This document shows, piece after piece, positions 13,852-14,032 of a DNA stretch of 14,032 nt (position 1 is its first letter; each line of letters opens with the position of its first letter). A model generated the notes under the pieces. It had not been told where the DNA came from, searched no databases, and worked only from the letters and a program-made list of their open reading frames with translations. The stretch comes from JADFOB01 sp046753625 (lineage in GTDB: Bacteria > Planctomycetota > Phycisphaerae > UBA1845): contig JBHHUB010000102.1 of NCBI GenBank assembly GCA_046753625.1, forward strand, positions 1-14,032, written 5' to 3'. A program made the position numbers and the translations under genes.

Positions 13852-14032
13852 TGACCTGTCGTCTCCCAATTCAGTTACGTTGTTTGGTGAATCCCCGACG
13901 AACGCCGCCGGTTCGTGACCGTTAAGTTGGTCCGGATCGCGGGCAAGCATGGCGCCAGCGTCCGTTAACTGCATCTATCGAGTTGAAACGAGGGACACTT
14001 GCGTACAAATGTAGCGTGGGAAGGCCCGATAA
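13852..14032. other. Upstream region of the lipoprotein gene
   Basis: No other gene is visible. On the minus strand the leader ends GGGAGACGACAGGTCA before the ATG. I find no convincing -35/-10 pair. The frame of the lipoprotein stays open for 41 more codons here, but that extension would bury the lipoprotein signal. Confidence 0.4.

Overview
The window is GC-rich, bacterial and dominated by minus-strand genes. The gene content points to a planctomycete or close relative: a split, b6-type cytochrome bc operon carrying a very large multihaem cytochrome c, a membrane-anchored helical-repeat protein heading that operon, and a very large acidic lipoprotein with dockerin-like calcium loops. This assignment is inferred from gene style only. 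No rRNA, tRNA, CRISPR array or insertion sequence was recognised.

Positions 7943 to 1 (minus strand) form a five-gene respiratory cluster. In transcription order it encodes a membrane-anchored helical-repeat protein (7943-6822), a ferredoxin-Rieske fusion (6791-5694), cytochrome b N-terminal half (5643-4864), cytochrome b C-terminal half with extra membrane helices (4707-3601), and a membrane-anchored, coiled-coil cytochrome c with seven CxxCH motifs that runs off the left edge (3472 to beyond 1). Together these should make a quinol-oxidising bc-type complex. Quinol would be oxidised at cytochrome b, electrons would pass through the high-potential Rieske cluster to the multihaem cytochrome, and a second [4Fe-4S] domain would lie on the opposite side of the membrane from the Rieske domain. 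Cytochrome b carries the cysteine that in b6f binds the extra haem (cn/ci) and the b6-type 15-residue spacing of its second histidine pair. The cytochrome b C-half has APWY where most bc complexes have PEWY. A sigma70-like promoter (8123-8151) and a palindromic leader element (8034-8049) lie upstream of the first gene.

Positions 7944-8905 are mostly non-coding. They hold one plausible 46-residue plus-strand membrane miniprotein (8602-8742) and a 12-bp hairpin (8802-8836) lying between it and the convergent minus-strand gene.

Positions 8906-9967 (minus) encode a lipid-anchored alpha/beta hydrolase with an intact Ser-Asp-His triad and a GTG start.

Positions 9968-10467 are non-coding and unusually structured. 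They contain a strong plus-strand intrinsic terminator with no recognisable plus-strand gene in front of it, overlapped by a competing hairpin. Next come a REPIN-like inverted pair of 41-42 nt modules, each containing its own hairpin with a conserved stem but changed sequence, then two more palindromes, then a double hairpin and terminator for the gene on the right.

Positions 10468-13851 (minus) encode a 1127-residue acidic lipoprotein of unknown function. The last 181 bp are its upstream region and show nothing else convincing.
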